Below are positions 35,601 through 49,453 of a stretch of DNA of 64,000 nucleotides, piece by piece. Both the position numbers and the translations under genes were made by a program. Location of the stretch: NCBI GenBank assembly GCA_000231825.2, contig AFXF02001488.1, positions 124,001 to 188,000 on the forward strand. The letters run 5' to 3'. Source of the stretch: Tetrahymena elliotti 4EA. Its lineage: Eukaryota; Ciliophora; Oligohymenophorea; Hymenostomatida; Tetrahymenidae. The notes beneath the pieces are model-generated. The model ran no database searches, had not been told where the DNA came from, and saw nothing but the letters and a program-made list of their open reading frames with translations. How positions within the stretch are numbered: position 1 is the first letter of the stretch; every line of letters begins with the position of its first letter.

Positions 35601-38600
35601 ATGTTTATTATAGATGATAAATAACTATCGAATAATACTACTAGTAATAATAACACCTACAAGAATAATGATTTGGAGACTAAGCATAGTTTTATTAAAT
35701 CTATCTCGTAAAATTTTATGAATGATTCTAATATAGATGTGAAAAAATATGTAAATATGAACACTTTAAAGTTTAAGGACAAATAATTAGAGAATGAGTA
35801 CCAAAAACATTAAATTTAAAATGTAAAATAATTTATTTTACTTGATTTTTTTTTCCTAATTTTACAAATTTATAGTTCAAATAATTAATAAAAAATGAAT
35901 AATTTAAATAAATTTTTATTTATTTATTAACTTCTACTTTTATGACCATTCATACATTAAATTTAATAAATATCAATTAATTTGTTTACATAATTTAATA
36001 ATCAAGATGTATGTATTAACATTCTTATTAATTTAATAATAAAAATTAGAATAATTTCCAATTTGCAACTACCTTATTCTTAATCATTAGTCTTAGTATT
36101 CTCCACAATGTCTATATGAATACCTTCTTTATAGAATATATTTTTTATTATTGCTTCTTATTTTTAATCACTTTAGCTCAATGGAAGATGTTGGCAACAA
36201 AACCCTATATGATTTGTATTTTATAACTCTCCTCATCTGCAGCTTTTGTTTACTTTTACAATATTCAGCAATTATCCCTCTCTAAATAAAATTCAAATAA
36301 TAGTGTAGCAGCTTTATAGGACTAAACATCAGTAGAAATTCTCTTAGGATTTGTAAATTAATTTGTAAAGAATATATTATTATTTACATTAAAAAATATA
36401 AATCAAAAGGTACACTCATTATTAATTACAAATATTTAGGCAGATTTCTTTAGATTAGAAGCAGCTAGAATTACTTTGAATTTAATAACACAGCTTTTTA
36501 TCAATCAAATAAATGCCTATTTAATTTTTTTAATCATTATTTTTTACAGCTATATTATTTTTGTGAAATATAAATTCTACTCAATATCAATTGTTTAATT
36601 TATAAAAATCAAAATTATCTCTGAATAAAAATGCTTTTTACTTGAAATCTCATAACAAAAGTCACTTTTTATTACATCTGTATAAAGCAACAGCCTTATA
36701 TTTGAAGGTAACAATTTATTAATTGTTTTATATTTAAAACCTATATATAAATTCTTTTAAATTTCTTCATCATTTACTGTTTAAAAGCACAAAATATCTC
36801 TCATATTATGCTCAATTTACATAATCAAAGTTTCAAAAAATGAATATCAATTTAGAGATATTTAGCATAAAAAATAAATTTCTTAACATCTAAAAACAAT
36901 AATTTTTATTTTTATTTTGATAGCAATTGTGATAGAAAGCTTTTATATTTTACCAATACACCAGTAAAATAAATGATTAAAATAAATTTTTACATTTTAT
37001 TTCCTTTAAAAAACATTTGAAAAATGCAATAAAAGTAATAACAAAATTTATCTTTTTAAATATTAAAAACTAAAATTTGTTTAAAATAATATGTTTGATA
37101 GAGTGCAATAACGAAGCTGCCACTAAAAATAAAATAAATGACTTAAAAGACTTTGACAATTTTTTGTAAAATCTGAGAGTAGACAAAACAATACAAGGGA
37201 TATAAAATACAATAAGTTATAATAAAGCATTATAACTCTCACAAAATCTCAAAGACTATTTAGCTCATGATTTTTTCATAAAACAGCAATTTAGTTAAAA
37301 TGCTAATAAAGGAGGAAGTTAAGATTCACCTAAAAAAAGTATTTTTGAAACTATTTATGCAAAGAGAATCAATGAAGGGTTAGAAGATAGCTGTGTTTTT
37401 AAAGTATAGATATATTCCATGATTACAGATAAACCTTATATTGCTATATCAATTGTTGAAGATTTTCAATAAAGTTTTCTTTAAGTATTATGAATTAATT
37501 TGTTAAAAATATTATTTGAAAGAATTTTCAAATTTTAACATTTCATTTAAAAATACATTTTTTCACTTTTTAAAAAGCAGAAATGTGAATTAGACAATGA
37601 TGGCTCAATAACAATAAATAGAAGCAAATAACAAAGTTTTATGAATTAAAACAATTAATTCAATTTTAAGTTAAGTTGCACAAATTATATCAATCATTTG
37701 ATTGAGAAGATAAATGATTTGATTTATAAATTAGCAAACGATAACCAATAAAGCAATGATTTACTAAATAATGAACTAAGCAGCTAATTTATTCTATAAG
37801 AATTGGTTGAACACAATAATTAATTATAATCTATTTTAATATTTTTCTCATAAAGTTTAACTATTTAAAATTCTAAAAAAGCTGAGTTTAATTTAGTGGA
37901 GTATTTAAAGACTATATTTTTCGCCATGAAATCTTTTGTTATTGTGTTGAATAACGTTAATTCTACTGAAGAATTTATTGTTCATTCTGATCCCTCTCTC
38001 CTAAAATTTTTGCTTTACTCAATTATCTTAAACGTGTATTCTAATATATAATAACAATAATATGAAAACAGAATATAAAATTCTGGAAGTCAATTAAGAA
38101 TTAGGATTTAATATTAAACAAATGAAGAAGGTAGCAAAATAAGAATAGGCTCTCCCATAAAACTAACAGGAGAATAACTTTTTGGTAGCTTAAATAATAA
38201 TTAGTTCAGTATTATAGAGAGAACTGTTATTTAAGAAGCGGCATATGTAATTTAAGGTAAAAAGGAAATAGTAATAGAATAGTTAGATGAGATAAATATA
38301 TAAAATATCTTTTAAAATATTAAATAAGATAGTTAAGAAATTGGGTAAACTATATATATAATTGATATCCCTAATGACTTTAATTAAGTTAATTTTTAGT
38401 AAACTACATAATAAACAAAACCATAAAATTTATCTTTTGAAATTTAAGAAAAAACTACAACTTTACTAAATAAAAATTACAGAAATAACTTCAGTCATCT
38501 AAAAGGCCAAAGAAAGAGTAAAAAATATGTTTAAAATTTAGTAAAATGCTTGTAAAATAATAATGAAACTAATAATCTTGATAGATTTGGTAACAAAAAT

Positions 38601-38813
38601 CAAAGCATTTTGCTTTCTGTAAGCAAAAACTAAATTGAAAACTTGGTATTTTCTTAATATTAAGATACAAATACACCTAAGAAACTAAACACTCCTGCTA
38701 ATAATAATACTTTTGACTATACCACGGACTCTATTAAATCTAAAAAGTCACCAAAAGTTCTCTTCAGTAAAGAACCAAAAGAGTTTGATTTCGTTTATTT
38801 AAACCACAGTTGA
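35601..38813 (+). CDS. Membrane sensor with PAS-like and degenerate histidine-kinase-like regions
   Basis: Exon 1 (35601-35822) is a soluble Asn-rich leader. Intron 35823-36049 is phase 0. Exon 2 encodes several hydrophobic helices (TTLFLIISLSILHNVYMN, YLIFLIIIFYSYIIFV and later TIIFIFILIAIVIESFYIL), so the protein sits in a membrane. A later exon (about 37110-37470) has a PAS-like segment, ECNNEAAT...and VQIYSMITDKPYIAISIVED. The next (from about 37577) has paired helices (YINHLIEKINDLIYKL) and LLKFLLYSIILNVYSN, placed like the dimerisation and N-box of sensor kinases. I see no HxxxP phospho-acceptor and no DxGxG ATP box, so it is a kinase-like sensor at most. The tail is Ser/Asn-rich. Intron ends in 36700-37110 and 37470-37577 are approximate. 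Family assignment is an inference. Confidence 0.55.
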
Positions 38814-39372
38814 ATCTTTATTTTCCTCTAAATTTACTTACCTGTTAAAACATATTTTTTGTAAATAATATTTAAAATCTCTTATCATTCATAAACCTAA
38901 GCTACTAAAATATTTCTTTTTTTATTTTAGTTCTATAAGATTTAAAAATATTATCTTCTTTTTTAGATAATAATAATAAATATTTTTTGTAGTTAATATT
39001 TTCAAATTTTAAATCATTCATTCATAAACCAAATTTTAAAAATAAGTTAATTTTAATGATGCATTATGAGTTTTCTTTAATTTTTAACACAAAAATAAAA
39101 ATTTAACTAAACTATCTATAAAAATTATTTCCTTTTCCACTTAAATTCAAACAAATGAATTTGATTGTGTGCTATTTATTTTTTATTTACTTTACAACTG
39201 TAATTTTTTTGGCAATTTAAAAATAATCTTCTTTAAAAATAAGTCTTAAATATTTAAAATATTGAGTACTTTTATGATATTTCAAATAATTTTGTTTTAT
39301 CTGATCAATTTTATTTTCATTATAATATTATTAAATATCTTTTAATTAATCAAAATCTATCCCATAAATATC
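38814..39372. other. Intergenic AT-rich sequence
   Basis: No coding frame or element was recognised between the sensor gene and the phosphomevalonate kinase gene. Confidence 0.55.
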
Positions 39373-40644
39373 ATGGAGGATACGTAATTAGTTAAATCGT
39401 AAGTTTATTGCTGCCCTTCAAAAGTTTTAATTATGGGAGGATATGCAATACTTTCTGAATAGTGTGTAGGGTTATCTGTAGGCTTAAACGAAAAGTTTTA
39501 TGCATTTATTACTGATGAAAATTTTGCTAATGAATAATTATCTGATAGAATTATGATTTTTAAGTTCATTTCAAAGTAAATTGAATCTGAGTGGGTTTAT
39601 GAAGTAGACCTGGACACAAAGAAAGTAAGATAAAATGATAATTAGGGTAAGAATCCTTTTTTAGAGGCAGTTACCTAAGTAATTATATAAGAAGGAGTAG
39701 ATAATCTTTAGTAAATGAATAAGAATATTAATGTCAATATTTATCATGATAATCGTTTCTATTCTTCAGCTTCAAAAAAAGATCTATAAAAATCTAAATA
39801 TTTTAGTATTTTTGATAAAAATAATCTACATAAGACTGGTTTGGGCTCAAGTGCATGCGTATTAGTATCTACAATAGGATCTCTTCTAAAATATTTCTAA
39901 AGTTACACTGATTATAAGCTACATTATCTTTCTCAAAAAGCTAATTTTGTAGCACAAAAAAAAATTGGAAGTGGTTTTGATATAGCTACAAGTGTTTTTG
40001 GTTCTTAAGTTTACAAAAGGTTTCCTCCAGAAATATTTTCTTTAAGCAACTAGTAGTAATAATATTAATGGAAAACTTTCGTTAGATTAAATATTCCTAA
40101 ACAGTTAAAAATTATGATGATAGATTTGTAAATTGGTAGCGATACTCGTTTTTTAGCAGGAGAAGTTAAGAAATATCTTGATAATAATCCTGAAGTAGCT
40201 GAAAAGTTTTATGAAGACTGTAACTAAAAAGCTTAGCAATTACAAGAAATTTTCAGTAGTATTGATAAGATAGAGACTCTAAAAGAAAAACGAGAATAGA
40301 TTATCAGTTTAAATAAATAATACAGAGTAGTATTCAAAGATATAGGAATTAAGACAAAAGTAGAGACAGAGCCAGATATTTTATCTGTCATATTAGATTA
40401 AATAATCAATTAAATCCCTTCAGTTTATTATGGTGTTTGCCCAGGTGCTGGAGGATATGATGCTTTATGTTTATTAACAGATAATTCATTAACAGCTGAA
40501 CAACTGTAATTTTAGGTAGATTAAATGAAGAATTAAAATTCTTAAATCAAAGAAATGGTTGTGTAAGAAATAGATATTTCTTTATAAGGATTCCATCAAT
40601 TAGATGAAAAATCTACAATCGAGTTCTTTCAAAATATATTCTGA
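39373..40644 (+). CDS. ERG8: Phosphomevalonate kinase (GHMP family)
   Basis: A single intronless frame of 423 residues, MEDTQLVKSQ to FFQNIF-TGA. GHMP motif 1 is in [14 protein letters not shown] near the N-terminus. Motif 2, the ATP-binding [19 protein letters not shown], lies near the middle, followed by [20 protein letters not shown], typical of ERG8-type phosphomevalonate kinase. Motif 3, [12 protein letters not shown], is near the C-terminus. The enzyme phosphorylates 5-phosphomevalonate to the diphosphate using ATP in the cytosolic mevalonate route to isopentenyl diphosphate. In a Tetrahymena-like ciliate that would feed tetrahymanol, ubiquinone side chains and prenylation. Length is close to the fungal enzyme. 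No targeting signal is visible. Confidence 0.88.
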
Positions 40645-41788
40645 AAATAAAAAAATGAATAATTATTTCTAGTTTATTCCACAAAGATATTCAGCATACT
40701 TTAAAATTTCTCAAAATTATTAATTTGTATGAAGTCCATAAAATTCATTAAATTTGTATTGAATTATCTAAAGTCATTGAATTTTTATGAAACCTTTTTC
40801 TACTAAATAAATATTTAACCTTAAGACTGAATTTCTTGTTTGAAATATGGTGTTCAAATATTATTTGTCAAAATTAAATTATTTTTTAACTGTAAAATTT
40901 GGAGAAGTGTATTAGATAAATATTGTAAAAAAACATTGAAAAAATTAAAATCATCCATTTCTAGATTTTTAAATTAAAAAAAATAAGTTTTTTTAGAGGA
41001 AGTTATGGTCCAATATAAAATTTTGGTATTTGTTTTGATGATAAAATCTAAAATTATTTAATAATTATAACCTTCTAAATTATTAAGTTTTGTAATATAA
41101 ATAATGAAATTGAATTTGAAGTAAAGAAATAAATATTTATTGATAAAATTGAAAAGAAAAGAAATAAATTTGGAAAAACATTTAGATTTTTAATAATTTA
41201 CTTTTGGAGATTTTTTTTAATTTTTAAATATTACATTTTAATTTATTTTATGTGGATAGATTTCATCATCTCAATAATCTCAATAAAATTGTAATAATTT
41301 AACATTTTAAATTTCAATTCTTAATTATTTTGGTGTAAATAATATACTTCTTCTTTTTTAAATATCAAGTATGTAATCATTGATTACAAAAGATCTACTT
41401 ATTTGAATGGACGATTAATATTTATTTACTCTTTCTAAATTTATCAAATTATATTTACATTCTAAAATTCAGCAAATAACCTTCTTTCTAAATATTATTA
41501 AATCAATTGTAATACCTGAGGTTTACACCTCATAGACCAGCTACTTTCTTATTTATCTAAGGTATTTTGATAATTTTATTAATTTGTTTCTTAAATTATG
41601 CTTTTATTATTATTTTTTGACTGAACAATTCAAGGTTCAGATTTTTTTTTGCTTAGATCTCATAAAAGTAAGCTATTGAATTAGTATATAAATTGTTATA
41701 TTTTAAGCAAAAAGAAAGATAGGATTATAAAGTATAGCTATACTAGGGTTCAAAAAGTAGAAGTTAGTGAATTTTATAAATAATACTT
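40645..41788. other. Intergenic AT-rich sequence
   Basis: Contains a short perfect hairpin at 41517-41532 (separate entry). No gene was recognised. Confidence 0.5.
41517..41532. other. Small perfect hairpin
   Basis: TGAGGT (41517-41522) and ACCTCA (41527-41532) flank a 4-nt loop, 260 bp upstream of the next gene. The stem is half G/C in an AT-rich setting. It could be part of a small RNA or a palindromic binding site; I could not fit a tRNA around it. Confidence 0.3.
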
Positions 41789-44700
41789 ATGAATTATAAT
41801 ACAATTAATACACCTAATACAGCATACACTATCAAGACGCGTATACCTACTTACTGATTATGAAAATTATATTGTATTCATGAGCATATAAATATTAACT
41901 ATATTTTTATTAAATTGAATTCAGCACAATATTATCATAAGACTGGATAAAAAGGAAAAGAAAAGAGTTTGCATGATATTAAATTTAATGCAGATCAGTA
42001 TTCCATACTAGGAGAAAGAACACTTGATGTATTAAAAAAAAGGGAGCGATAAGGAATTGAAAGGTAATAAATATTACATAATTTTTGGGCATTGTGATTG
42101 CTTAATGATAAGAAATATAATCGATTTTGAAAATAAATTTTTTTTACTTCAAAAAATTATTATAATAACTTTTGCTGAATTAAAATAGGGATGAAATAGA
42201 AAAAGAATGCTTAGAGGTATTGATGACATTAGATATTGAAGCAGGATTACAAGCTAACCATTATGAAGATTAAGTTATGCTTGAAAAAGCATTACAAAAG
42301 ATCACACAAATGGCAAAAGATAATTAAAATTTAAAAGAATTAAAGGACTTGCTAAGTGTTTTGGTAAATTAAAGGAAGCAGTTAAAAGAAAGAGAAGATG
42401 CCTTTTTGAATAGTTTGTCTGTATTTATTGATTTTTATGCAAGAGGTGATTTTGAGCTTTTACAAAAAGGTATTATAAGAGATGGATTTTTGTAAAAGGA
42501 ATTAGAGTAACTTCATAAATTAATGGCACTAAAATAAAAGCTTGTTAATGATAGAAAAAAATTTCATTTTGATTTGAATAGTTTTTTGTAATAGCCTGCA
42601 AAACCTCCAACACCAGTATAATATGAGCCTGTAGCAGAAAAGGTTGTAACCCCTCCACCTCCTCCTCCAAAGAGAGAACCAGAAGTAAAACATTTTATAT
42701 AAATCCACCTACACAAAAACAAATAGATTTATTCTTAATGGGACTTAAAATAATATATTTTTTTATATGTTAAATAGAAGCCAGTATGCAACCTATGGAA
42801 TTTTGAACATCCTTGTAATTATGATAACTTTTTTTAATTGTTTTAACTCATTTTTTTAAATAAAGCTTTAAGAGATTGGAGAGCTAATTTTCTTGGACCG
42901 CAATTTCCCTACCATACATTTACCTTAGAACAATTATTGTTGCTTCTTGGATAAAGATAATAACCAGCTATTTAAGTATTACCACCTTTATAATAGCCTG
43001 TATATTTTAATATTCAACTTAAAATGTGTTTTTGATATATTTTTTTAAAAAGGGACCAACTAATATTTACATGGGAGGAGCTTTACCTCCTTTCTAAACA
43101 CCCTTCAATTTAAAAATGGAATGGCCTTATGTAACTGGCTTAAGCCATAGATTTCCAAGAGGTGCTACTAACGAAGTTGAATAACTTGAGTATTTAAAAG
43201 CTATGGAAGCCGATCTTCTCTTAAATTTAAGAAAAACACCTCCATTTAGTCCAGAATATGGTATCCTTGCATCTCACTTAAATTTGATTAGACAATTAAT
43301 AGGAAATTATGATAAAAAAGTAATTTATTTATCATCATAAAACACTTTTTTAATATGAAATATTCAATAAACAAATAAATTATTTTAGAAATATCACTGG
43401 TTAGATTACTCACACGAAATAGTTAATCTTCCTGGCACAACAATAAAACCAACTAAATTAATACATTATTAAGTTCCTTTTGATGAACCATCACAGTCTA
43501 TGAATAATTTGTCATCTTCTAATTTGAATGCATCCTTAGGGTAAAAAAGAGTTGGATCTTCCCCAGATATAACTATTAATAGAGTAGGTAGTGCTAAGCC
43601 AAATAATATAACAACTACTTAGTTAGTTCCCGGATCACAATTCCCTCCTGGTAATCACACTTAAAAAATAACTTAAAAATATAGAATGAAAATAAATGTA
43701 AATGATATTGAGGGTATTAGTGGCTTTAGATTTAAATTTCATAAACTGGAAAAATTAGCTGAAAAACACGGAAGCTCTTTTACTGTAAGAGGAGCATTAC
43801 TTTATGGAGATGACGTATATGTTGATAAAAATGGTGATAATTGCTCATTTTCAGCTATTATTAATGGTTTGAGATCAGAAAATGATCCAAATAAGGTCAT
43901 AGGAAAAGCAAAACGAGATTTTGATATTGATATGAGACCAGTTTTGACAGAATTTCATACAATTGAAGACTTAGAAAGATTTAAATTACTTCTAAATGTA
44001 TTTGATAAAGATGGTAAACTTATAGGCTGGGAAGTGTTTCCAATGTATACAAATTTGAGATTTAATAAGGGTCGCTACACATGTTGTTTGTATGCTCCTC
44101 CAAGTTAAAAACCTCCTTTCTCTGATCCAAAAATTCCTTTGGACATTGAGATGTAGCATGTATAACATTAGAGAAATTTTATTTTATCAATATATATATT
44201 TTTTTCGTTAATATTAAGTCAATATTTTTAAATACTAAAATCACTGAAAAAATATTCATTTAAATCTTAGGAAATTATTCCACTTCCTTGTCCAGATAGT
44301 GATGATGATTCAGATGATGAGTATTACTATGTTCATGGGAGAAATAAGAAATACTTTAATGCTACTAGCTCTTAGATTTTAGATGGATTTGATGATCCAG
44401 CTCATAGGATTAAATTAGATGACAACAATCTTAATGAAAAAGAGAGATTAAGAAGATATAAAATGGGCTTATTGGTATAGATTAATTTTCGTTTTTGAGG
44501 TTATTTAAAATAAGTGAAAAAAAATAGAGAAAAAAGGGGGATGGAATGTTTGATGATGATGACGATATAGATTAATATAAAAAATCACCAAATAGAAATT
44601 AGAAAATGAGAGGAGCTGATGAAGATTAAAGGAAATAAGAAAGAGCAAAAAATAATAAACTAAATCTATCTGATTATGATAATATTCATGGATTTAGATT

Positions 44701-47008
44701 TAAATTGAATACAATTCAAAATTATGATATGAAAAAAGGCAAAAAAGTCACTATCAGAATGGCTATAGTCTATGGATAAACAGTAAATTTTTTAAGTTTA
44801 TTCTTCAATTTGAATAGCTTTCTAAGCTACGTTTTTGTTTGGATTAATATTTAGATTTAATTATTGATTATTATAGGTTATTAAGGACTTGAATGGTCTT
44901 TAATGTGCAGATTCCAAAGACTTAGTTGTAAAGCAATCAAAACAGGATCCAAAATCTGCTGATATAAATTTTATAAGAGATTTTGATGTTGATTTATTTG
45001 ATCTGGTTGAATAATATGACTATAATGAGCTTGAAAAATTTTGTCTGATAGCTAATATTTTTGATGAAGTTGGCAATTAAGTTGGATGGTTAACCGTTCC
45101 TTTATTTAAATACCGAAAATTCAATAAAGGAAAAAAGTTAGATTATCTTTATGATCCACCAGCACTTCCTCCTCCTTTTGAAGGATAGAAAACAAACTCC
45201 AAATTTAAAATAGAATCTGTAAAATTCTTTATTTTTTTAAGCCATTTTAAATAGAATGTTTTTGTTTAGGAAATGATTCCATTTCCAATTGACAAAGAAA
45301 TTGATATCTCAGTGGATTAAGTTTAATCATTAAATCTATCTAGTATAAGAAAGAATCCTTTGTCAAACAAGCAATAAGATAGTGCTAGAAATGATAGTCT
45401 TTAGAGAAATAATTTGTCGGTTCCTTAAAGTAACAAAATCTTAAATAATAGCATTAACAACAGTGTAACCAAGTTTGATTAAAATAACTAAAATAGCTTA
45501 AAAAATAATAATTAAAATAATGATTTTAATAAACCGAAGGAGCAACAAAATAATGTTAATAACTCAAGCCTTAAAAATTCTAATGTACCTAAAAAGGTGC
45601 CTATTCCAAACATAAAACCAAATGATAAAAGCATTTCGATTAAATTTTTGAATCTTAAAAACCATGACCTGACTAAAGGTAATTAATTGATAATTAGAGG
45701 CTCAATGATATTTGGAGATGAAGTAATGATGGATGATTTTGGGAATAGTTGCACATACAATAAGTAATTTAATGCTCCTGCTGGTACAGAAAGGAATAGC
45801 TTGTAGCTGTAGCAAGAGTGCATATATAATTTGAATCCAAATAAACTTTAAGATGATTATGACATCAAACAATTAGAATCTATACAAATGTATTACACTG
45901 TATATGATAGCAAATAAAATTAAATTGGTTGGATAGTTTTCCCTCTCTTTAAATATAAAAAACTAAATAAAGTATTTTTTAAAATATTATTTGAAAGAGG
46001 TATTCATTTTTTGTTATAAATTATAAATAGGGAAAATTTACTAATTATTTACATGAACCTCCAACTTAATAGCCTCCTTTTAATCTTCAAGCAATAAAAA
46101 ACTCTAAAACAAGATTAGAATATGTAAAAACCTATTTTTTTATTCATTAATTTAACGTTATATTTATTTATTATTGTTTAGGAAATAATGACATCTGAAT
46201 ATCAATCAGTCAATTAAGACTAAGATGATATACCTTAGAATAATATGGTGATTAATAATGGAAATAATAACAACAACAGCATGAATAATAAAAATGGTGA
46301 TAATAATAATAATAACAATAATAATAAATTAAATAAAAATGCAGCACCAGCAGCAGTTGATAATTAGGATTCTGAAGAGATGTCAGACCTAGATCAAGAA
46401 CCAGATAATAAAATAGGAGTTTCTATATATTTAAATTAAATGAAAAACTAAAAAGAGAAAATATCAATAGCTTATCATCTAAAAATATGTGATTCTATTA
46501 TTACAAAACTGATTTTATCTCGTGATAATTAACCTTGTTACTTTGAAACAGATTCTGTTTTTGATCCTGATACTAAGCTAAAAAATAGTAAATTGATACA
46601 ATATATAATTATTAGTAATAATTTACTCTTATTTTATATTAGATTTAATTGATGAAAAAGTCTTCTTTCTCATTGATCCTGAAAAACTAAAACAGAAAGT
46701 TCATAATTACTAAAATGTCTTTTTAAGTATCTTTTTCTTAAAAGAAAACCCATAAAAGATAGTAAGAATAATTTAATTGAAATACTTAAAAACTCTATTT
46801 TTAATTTTAGGAAGATGGAGAATCTCCATATGGTTGGTTTGCTTAATCTCTATATGATGCAAAAGGAAATTTCAGGACTGGAACTTTTTCAGAAAGAATA
46901 TTTAAATTACCAGAATAACAATCCTTTCCTTTAAACGCCAAAGGCTTGTAAAAATTAGATAGTTCAATAGAATTTACAATATAAATAGTAAATGCTCCTG
47001 CAAAATGA
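41789..47008 (+). CDS. Large protein with coiled-coil N-terminus and four tandem Gly-Trp modules of unknown family
   Basis: Starts MNYNTINTPNTAYTIKT; early exons (about 41940-42690) form a coiled coil (RQGIERDEIEKECLEVLM, LSVLVNQRKQLKERED) ending in a proline run (TPPPPPPKREP). A region with RDWRANFLGPQFPYHTFTL and GGALPPFQTPF follows (42870-43330). Four diverged copies of a roughly 140-170-residue beta-rich module come next. Module 1 (about 43690-44150) has GFRFKFHKLEKL, LIGWEVFPMYTNLRFNKG and YAPPSQKPPF. Module 2 (44670-45190) has GFRFKLNTIQNY, GWLTVPLFKYRKFNKGK and YDPPALPPPF. Module 3 (45610-46090) has IKFLNLKNHDLTKG, GWIVFPLFKYKKLNK and HEPPTQQPPF. Module 4 (46400-46930) has GVSIYLNQMKNQKEK and YGWFAQSLYDAKGNFRTG. 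Modules are joined by acidic or poly-Asn linkers. The last codon is TGA 47006. Many introns are present. The fold looks C2-like, but I do not recognise the family. Confidence 0.75.
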
Positions 47009-49453
47009 AAAGAAACAGTTAGTTTATTTCAACAAAAGAATTAACTTATTAATTTAATTTATTCAATTAATTTCAATAAAAATAAAAATTACATTAACAC
47101 AACTAAAATTAAAGACAAACATTTTCACTTAAATAGATTTTAATTAAAAATCAAGTAATTAACTCAAATTTAATCTAATTTACATATTTCCTGTCAATGG
47201 TAAAGATAGAAATATTTTTACTTAATTTACTAATCTCAACTGAAAGTGTTTAAAAAAGAAGAGCCTTTATATTTTATTATTTTGAGGTCGATACAAATAA
47301 ATTCAAAAAACAAAAACTCTAAAATCTAATTTGAAAACATAAATCAATTAAAAGATAATTTTCTTTCTAAAATATTTTGTTCTTATAAACTTAATAATCT
47401 CCTTTATCATTGTCTAATTATTAATTTATCAACAAAACTAATTTTAAAGTTAATTCTTCTTCTTTTCTTCTTGAATTTGTTTTTAAAAATATAAAAATTG
47501 TATTTATGTTTCATGAATTTTTTTAAAATTGCATGAAAAGTATTTATTTAGTATCAAGTAATTTCAAAAATACAAAAAACTAATAAATGTTTTCATTTAA
47601 TAAATAATTCGAACTTAAAACTAAAATCTAAATTTTTTATATAAAGATTATTAGTTTATTTTCTTTCATCTATTTAAATATTTAAATTATGCACAAGAAT
47701 TTTTATTTGAAATTATTTTGACAGTCAAAAAATAAAAAGTCATTTTAAATAGTTTTCCTTGATGACTGTTTTTTTTGACCACAATAATTACAAAGAAAAT
47801 TTGTTATCTAATTATTGTGAATAAATTAAAATTTTCATCTGAGTTTTACAACAATTAATTAAAATTTAAAAAAAATGTAAACTAATTTTCATTATATCAT
47901 AAAAAGAAAATATTATGAACTTACTGTACTGACTTATAAAAAATTTCATAAAAATGCTTTTTTTAATATAATTTAAGAAGTTAATAGTTTGCATAAACAA
48001 CTAAATAATAATCACAAAAATATAAACAAAAAATAAAATTTTCATAGATAGATTGGTATTGTTTTATTCTAAATATTTTAAAACTTTGAGCAGAGTTCAA
48101 AAAAAATGAATTAAAATTTATGAAAAAGTAAATTATTTTTTTTTGATGTAACAAAAAGTATATAAATCCATAAATTAATAAATTAATTAAAAAAAATAAA
48201 CTTTTAATATTAAAAAATTATTATTTAATATTATTTGATATTATTATTTAGCTTTAAAAATTTAAGGGTTGGATTTAATAATATCTAAATTTATTATCAC
48301 TATTTTATTTAAAATATTTTAGCTTACACAAAAAGGTTTAATAACATTTAATAAAAATGAAATACAAATAAAAGATAAATATAACAAGAATATATTCAGA
48401 TGATAAATTTAACATTTTTTTCTTTTACTTAAAATTTGTGATTTTTTTGAATTTTATTTAAGATTTATTTTTAAATAAATTTAAAAAAGAGAATGAAATC
48501 ATTTTAATAACGGCATTAGAAATAATGTTACTTTTCATTGAAACTAATTTTTAATTGCGTATTTGTTTGTTTATGATTTTATTTGATTCAATTTTGTTAA
48601 GAATATAATTTCAATCAAAAATAAATAGCTTCGGAAATTTCTATCTTGCAGAATTAAATTTTAACATAATTTTGGAGAAATAATACTAGGTATAAAGAAA
48701 AAGAAAATTAAAAAATATGTCAAATATTAGTTTTAATATTGATTGGTGTGAATTAATTAACGAATTTAATTTAAACAAATTTATAAAAATAAAATTATTA
48801 TTTTGACAAGTTTATTAGGCTTTAAAGATTTTTATCAATTATAAATTTGTATTTTTGGAAATATTTTTAATGAGAAGATAGATAAAAAGAATGATCAGAA
48901 CCGATACTTAACTTACAATTTTTCTGTTAGATATTACAGAAAAAATGAATAGCTTCAGAATGAGCTAGATACTATTTATTGTAAATAAATATTGTAATTA
49001 GAAAGCAACATAAAAATGTGTAGATAAATAGAGATAAATAAACTTATTTCAAATTAATTCAGTCATAGAACGAATGATAAGAAATTTATTAATTAATTTT
49101 TTTGTTTGTTTGATTATTTGTTTTCATGAATTAGAAATTCAGGGAAACACAGTAGAATGCATATACATGTAGAAGAAATAATATTAGTACTGATTACTTA
49201 ATCAAGTAGAGATGAATGCAATCTATTCAAAAAATACAGTTTGATGATATTTGTAGGAAAAACTTTATTTTATCAGTATTAATAGAGACTTTATATTCAT
49301 ATATTTATTTATAAGTTATTGTCAATTTGCATATTGCTAATTCAATTTAAGAAAATTTGAAAGAATAATAAAACAAAAACAAAATAATATACTGAATTAA
49401 TTTCATCTAAAAGGTAAAAGCAAAGCAAAGAAAGAGAAAGACAGAGAGCAAAT
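47009..49453. other. Longest gene-free stretch (about 2.4 kb)
   Basis: Extremely AT-rich, with no coding frame, RNA or repeat array recognised. Its 3' part should hold the promoter and 5' UTR of the cyclase gene, including a purine-rich AAAGCAAAGAAAGAG stretch just before the ATG. Confidence 0.5.

Noticed and set aside
41480..41580. Possible tRNA around the hairpin at 41517
   Set aside because: Only one short stem is present; no T-arm consensus and no cloverleaf can be drawn.
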